A DNA stretch of 64,000 bases. It comes from Sporodiniella umbellata (taxonomy: Eukaryota; Mucoromycota; Mucoromycetes; Mucorales; Rhizopodaceae). A program made the position numbers and the translations under genes. Positions 60,076 through 64,000 of the stretch are shown here, one piece after another; the first letter of the stretch is position 1; each line of letters starts with the position of its first letter. Where the stretch lies: the NCBI GenBank assembly GCA_025677835.1, contig JAIXMR010000002.1, positions 464,001-528,000 of the forward strand, written 5' to 3'. The notes beneath the pieces are model-generated. The model ran no database searches and was not told the origin of the DNA. It worked only from the letters and a program-made list of their open reading frames with translations.

Positions 60076-61441
60076 CTGTAAATGTTCTGCTTCATTAAAC
60101 GGTTGCTCTATATAGGTGCATGTGTCTTTCTGAAAACAAAGTTTATAAAGTTTCAGCTGCTCTAGTCTATTCTGGTTCATCTCCATCATAGATTGTTCAA
60201 CCTGTTTACATCTTGAATTGACCCAATAAGTTTCAGATTTTAAGTTATATATGTGCATAGCTTGTTCATTTATAAATTTCTTTGCTTGATGAAGCTCAGT
60301 CAATAAAAGGTTAAGTTCCTTAACATGTATTTGACATGGATCATGTTGCTTACAAGCAACTGTATTCATGTAGTGTCGGTATTCCTTAAACTGAGTTCTA
60401 AGTCCAAAGACAATCCTTTCCTGTTGTGCAACTTTAGTTTGCTGTTGTTGCGATGTTTTTTCCTGGAATCTCAAATCTTGTGCAAGCCCTTCAATAGCTT
60501 TGTCTCTTTGCTCCAAATGATCTTGTAGTTCGATCAGATTGCTTTTCTGCTCTTTTATCTCCTGCACATGGTCATGCTGTAAACACTTGTACGTCTCTAT
60601 TTTGGATTGTTGATGATCAACTGTTTCTTGAAGAGTCCTATTCTGATGTTGTAGCTCCAAAAGATCCTTTGAGTACTGTTCAATCTGATCTTCATAAACT
60701 CTTTTTAGATCTTCTGTCCTACTTATTTGCTCTTCAAGAGCGTGCTGTAGTTTGACCATTTCTTTGTCTTTGTCGGCAAGATTTTTTTTATAGTCCAGTT
60801 CGAGCTTTTCTGTCTTTTTTTGCAGGATGTTTGTCTTTGTCTGTCTTTGTTGTCGGCTCAACTTTATCGCAAATCAAAGGAAAGAAAAACGTTAATAGAT
60901 TCTTTAGAGGGCTGACAAAAAAAAACGCTTACAGCCTTTTGAAGTGCTGTATTTTTTGAACGGATGTCGGCTAGTGCCATGTCTTTGTCTATTTGTAGGT
61001 TTTTTTTTTCACTCTCCAACAATTCAATAGTAGCTTCCATACGTTTGAGTTTCGCTACAAAAGTTTCAAATTCTCTCTGTATCGGTTTTTCTCTTTTAGA
61101 AACAATTTCACTAGAAGCCGTACTGATAGATTGTCCGTCATCGTCTATGTGGTCTTAAAGTTGATATGTGTAAGCATGTAAGGCTTTTCTCTTTCTCTTT
61201 CCCTCTTCTTCTTTCTTAAATGGTGACGGCAATACGACGTTACCTTCTGGAAAGCGGCCCGATTGGTTAATGAACGCGTATCGCTTATGCTTGCTCCCAT
61301 CATCAATTCCAACATCGTATTCTCCAGGGCCAGGTATGTAGTCGTTATCAGCTAGTATGGTAGAAAAGCCAGCACGTCAATACATCGTTAGGTTGGTGCT
61401 GTTTGCTTACCTTCTGGAAACCGTTTCGATTTTGCAAACAT
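59975..61441 (-). CDS. HMMR-like spindle-associated coiled-coil protein
   Basis: Starts MFAKSKRFPE, then DNDYIPGPGEYDVGIDDGSK and YAFINQSGRFPEG: PGPGEYDV-type motifs as at the N-terminus of hyaluronan-mediated motility receptor (HMMR/RHAMM) and ciliary PG-rich proteins. The rest is almost wholly coiled coil (KRMEATIELLESEKKNLQID, LEEQISRTEDLKRVYEDQIE) with Gln-rich stretches. The last exon is only IQVNDEL, beyond a poly-A intron. Animal HMMR acts at spindle poles and microtubules. About five exons. Coiled coils invite false matches, so the family call rests on the N-terminal motif. Confidence 0.7.
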
Positions 61442-61657
61442 AGGAAAAAAGAAAAAGAGAATAGGAAAGGGAAAGGAGAGGAGAAAAAGATATGAATTGA
61501 TTTATAGTATGCGTCAAATAAGAAATTAAATATTTCAATTAAAAAATGAAGGATTGCTTTATTTGGGTTTACTCTCTTCTATATCTTAGAGCAATTTTTT
61601 AGCCTGATCAATTACAAAAGGTGCTATATACATAGTGTTAAAATCAAGGTTCTTTTT

Positions 61658-61850
61658 TTAGCCCTTTTTTTTACCAGCACGAATAGTCAATACCAAGAGC
61701 ACAAAGTTAGAGACAGTACCAATGGTATTTTGACGAAGAAGGGCTCTTTGTTCGGGGGTCAGTTGGGGTTGCTAAAAGAGGCCTGTTACTTTATTCTCTT
61801 TTAAAAAAAAACATGAAAATATAGTTTATTTACTTGGGGCATAAACATGT
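61658..61850 (-). CDS. 42-aa tail-anchored protein, Tom5-like
   Basis: Exon 1 MFMPQ (ATG at 61850), an intron of about 60 nt, then QPQLTPEQRALLRQNTIGTV and SNFVLLVLTIRAGKKKG, TAA at 61658. It has one hydrophobic segment near the C-terminus with a Lys-rich tail. The pattern of acidic/Pro-Glu start, Arg-rich helix and NF..LLxLxxR resembles the small mitochondrial import subunit Tom5/TOMM5. Too short for a secure homology call; the in-frame intron supports a real gene. Confidence 0.55.
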
Positions 61851-62176
61851 TGCAGATATATTTTGACAATAGGAAAAAAAAGAAAAAATAGAACTCCAAG
61901 GGATATGTGGTAGCCCCGTAGCAAGCCACAACGCATGACGGAATTGAAATTTCCAAACTAGTCCTATAGCCTCTTTTATCTTTCCCACTCTAATTTTGTA
62001 TCAAAACAAAGAAAAGTAACTCAATAAAAACAATAATACAAAATATGACACTATCTTTGTGTCAGCATTTTTTTTTTTTTACTGTCTATATCATGTCCAG
62101 AAAATATGTTTTAAAGTATTTTAGAAATATCAAAAATTCACAGCTGCGCTCTTTTTCCTGTCTATTATCTTCCAAA
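61851..62176. other. Divergent promoter region of the Tom5-like and TPK genes
   Basis: About 325 bp. An in-frame upstream stretch (from 62045, MTLSLCQHFF...; also MSRKYVLKYF...) could extend the TPK N-terminus, but MTTEWN at 62177 was chosen as the conserved-looking start. Confidence 0.4.
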
Positions 62177-63340
62177 ATGACCACAGAGTGGAATATTGCT
62201 AGCATTTTATCATCTCCAGAAAAAAGGGATAAAAAGTTTGGGTTGATAGTCTTGAATCAGCCAATCACTCAACTTGAGCTTTTCAAAAAACTCTGGAAGA
62301 ATGGTAGGAATTAAATTTTATGCTTGAAGCTGACGCAGTATGCATAAATAGCCTCAATTCGCTTGGTTGCAGATGGTGCTGCCAATAGATTGTTTGAAGC
62401 GTTTAAGCACGATGTTCAACTACTCGAATAGTAAAAAAAAAAAAAGAGAAGCGAAAGAAAAGCAAAGTTATACGATAACATAGTCAACTAAGCTCAAAAC
62501 AGCTATCTTCCTGACGAAATCAGAGGAGACTTAGATTCCATTCGACCTGATGTTCAGGAATACTATACTTCTAAAGTAATTTCAACAGTAGACAATTGAG
62601 AAACTAAAGTTGAACTAATTACTATATTTTCTTACATCAAAAAGAAAGTTAAAATTACAAAAGTCAGTGAGCAGATGTCAACTGATTTTATGAAGTGTGT
62701 GAAGTTGTTACAAGAAAAAGAAAAAGAAAACAATGAGGAAGTAAGCAAACCTACATAAAAGCACCCAATTACTTTAAGATATGATAAATACCTATTTTTT
62801 TTTGTTCGTACAGTATGACATAGTGGCCACTCCAGCACTAGGTGGAAGGTTTGATCAGACAATGTCCAGTATTCATGTTTTGTTTTTGCTAAAAGATTGC
62901 ACAAAGCAGAGAATAATACTAGTGAGTGATGAGTGCTTAACTGTACTGTTGGATCAGGTATTTTTTTAAAGCGAAAATGATGGTTATAGCCCTTATCTCA
63001 TATATCCATTGCAAGGGAACGCACCGTATACACTGTCAACTGGATGTAGAAGGTAAATTTTAACAAAAAAAAAAAAAAAAACCCTATCTTACATATACAT
63101 AGGCCCTACATGCGGAGTAATACCGATAAACTCACCTGCAACAATCAGCTCTCGTGGCCTTAAATGGGATATGGGTAAGTGAGATACAGAAAGCAAGAAA
63201 AAAAAACCAACCTCTTTGAAGACAAACTCCTTTGTAAATTCGGATTAATGATTAGTACTTCAAACGTACTTGTCAGCGATATAGTAGAGATTACTACAGA
63301 TGTTCCTGTAATATGGACAACCGAAATTCAAAAACCATAA
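62177..63340 (+). CDS. THI80: Thiamine pyrophosphokinase (THI80/TPK)
   Basis: Converts thiamine and ATP to thiamine diphosphate. Starts MTTEWNIASILSSPEKRDKK; GLIVLNQPITQLELFKKLWK is followed, across an intron, by NDGAANRLFEAFKHD (the ADGGANRLY motif region). Then YLPDEIRGDLDSIRPDVQEY with the metal/diphosphate-binding GDLDS motif, VSEQMSTDFMKCVKLLQEKE, ATPALGGRFDQTMSSIHVLF (GGRFDQ motif), TCGVIPINSPA and the substrate-binding end TSNVLVSDIVEITTDVPVIW. About nine exons with small introns. Ends 18 bp from the CDC27 stop. Confidence 0.93.
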
Positions 63341-63358
63341 GCTGTATTTATTAAAAGA

Positions 63359-64000
63359 TTACTCTTCTAGATTTTCCATTATCTTTTGCCTTGTCTCAAT
63401 ATACTCTTCTCGGGCAGCTATTTTAATGCATATGTCTATGTAGTTTTTTGCCTCTTCGTAACAGCCTTGCTTGTATAAGCCCTCAGCTAGTGTAGCAAGT
63501 ACTACTGGATGTCTAGGATGTAGTCTGACAGCCTCCCTTAGTAGCACTATAGACTCTTTGATTTTATCTGCTGCTCTATAGGTACTAGCGAGACCAAACC
63601 TACTCAACAGAATTTTTTTTCTGAGTATATTTATTATCGCTTGTATGTATACCATCCAATATAAGAGCGTCTGTTTGAATTCATGCTTTTAGTAAAGTGC
63701 ATCTTTGCTCCTAAATAATTTTCTCGCTCTGAATCTTCATATCCCAGTAAAGCATGTACATAAAACTCGCCAGGTTGGATATTAGCAGCTTTTTTGAACC
63801 AATATGTGGCATCGTTGCCGGGATCCTTGACACACTTAGCCCAGTTTCCTGCCACAATGTATGCTTCGTAAAGATGGCAAGGGTTATGCTTCATAAGGTA
63901 TGCCAATACATTCAATTCGCTTTCTTTCTGCAAATACCACAGGCACGTGGAGTAATAAGGGATATACTCGCAATACCATGGTGCGATGTAAAAAGATCTC
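63359..64000 (-). CDS. CDC27: APC/C subunit Cdc27/APC3, C-terminal part
   Basis: Partial: the 5' portion lies beyond the right edge. TPR repeats of the anaphase-promoting complex subunit. Visible part: YYSTCLWYLQKESELNVLAY (matches the YSTxLWHLQ hallmark), AYIVAGNWAKCVKDPGNDAT, WFKKAANIQPGEFYVHALLG, MHFTKSMNSNRRSYIGW, then after a short intron FGLASTYRAADKIKESIVLL, REAVRLHPRHPVVLATLAEG, ending QKIMENLEE at 63359. Divergent in places (YEDSEREN in place of the usual HEF loop) but colinear with Cdc27. Confidence 0.85.

Noticed and set aside
1..64000. CRISPR array, operon-like prokaryotic system, rRNA or viral genes
   Set aside because: No spaced direct repeats, rRNA sequence or viral protein motifs seen; spliced genes show this is a eukaryotic nuclear locus.

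Overview
This is nuclear DNA from a filamentous fungus, most likely an early-diverging one (Mucoromycota, probably Mucorales). The evidence is short GT-AG introns (about 40-90 nt) in nearly every gene, AT-rich sequence full of poly-A/poly-T runs, and the gene content: a Zn2Cys6 factor with a fungal-type regulatory domain, RGP1, SWI3/RSC8 and mitochondrial ribosomal proteins, together with an HMMR-like spindle protein and a ZGRF1-type helicase that keeps its helicase half. The genus was not determined; placement below fungus level is an inference.

I support 31 protein genes and one P450 pseudogene exon. There is no rRNA, no intact tRNA, no CRISPR array and no intact transposon.

0-4 kb: endophilin-like BAR-SH3 protein (-) and proteasome subunit Rpn10 (+). 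4-13.5 kb: three cytochrome P450 paralogues with shared exon structure, a decayed fourth terminal exon, one probable gene-conversion tract and one GC-AG intron. 13.7-24.5 kb: eIF2B gamma, a tandem CCCH protein, a LEA_2-like membrane protein, a GRDP/DUF1399 protein with a Cys-Ser-Gly tail, and a Swi3/Rsc8 subunit, all on the minus strand. 24.6-27.4 kb: three consecutive mitochondrial genes (mL57, NDUFS8, uS5m). 27.5-39.5 kb: a Zn2Cys6 factor, a CBS-domain protein, a coiled-coil protein and a DUF262 protein, separated by large gene-poor stretches. 41.7-55 kb: ZGRF1-like helicase, two small unrecognised genes, a septin, a small intron-containing gene hidden in a gap, an FHA/Chk2-type kinase and the FAN1 nuclease. 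55-64 kb: PPIL4 cyclophilin, a PH-domain protein, RGP1, an HMMR-like protein, a 42-aa Tom5-like gene, thiamine pyrophosphokinase, and CDC27/APC3 running off the right edge.

Convergent pairs are packed very tightly (3-bp overlap, 6, 18, 47 and 56 bp), whereas several gene-poor gaps exceed 2 kb. Functional themes are mitochondrial gene expression and complex I, a genome-maintenance neighbourhood (ZGRF1-like helicase, Chk2-like kinase, FAN1), and a P450 locus with ongoing duplication, conversion and decay. Exon joins were worked out by eye from splice signals and reading frame, so boundaries may be off by a few bases.
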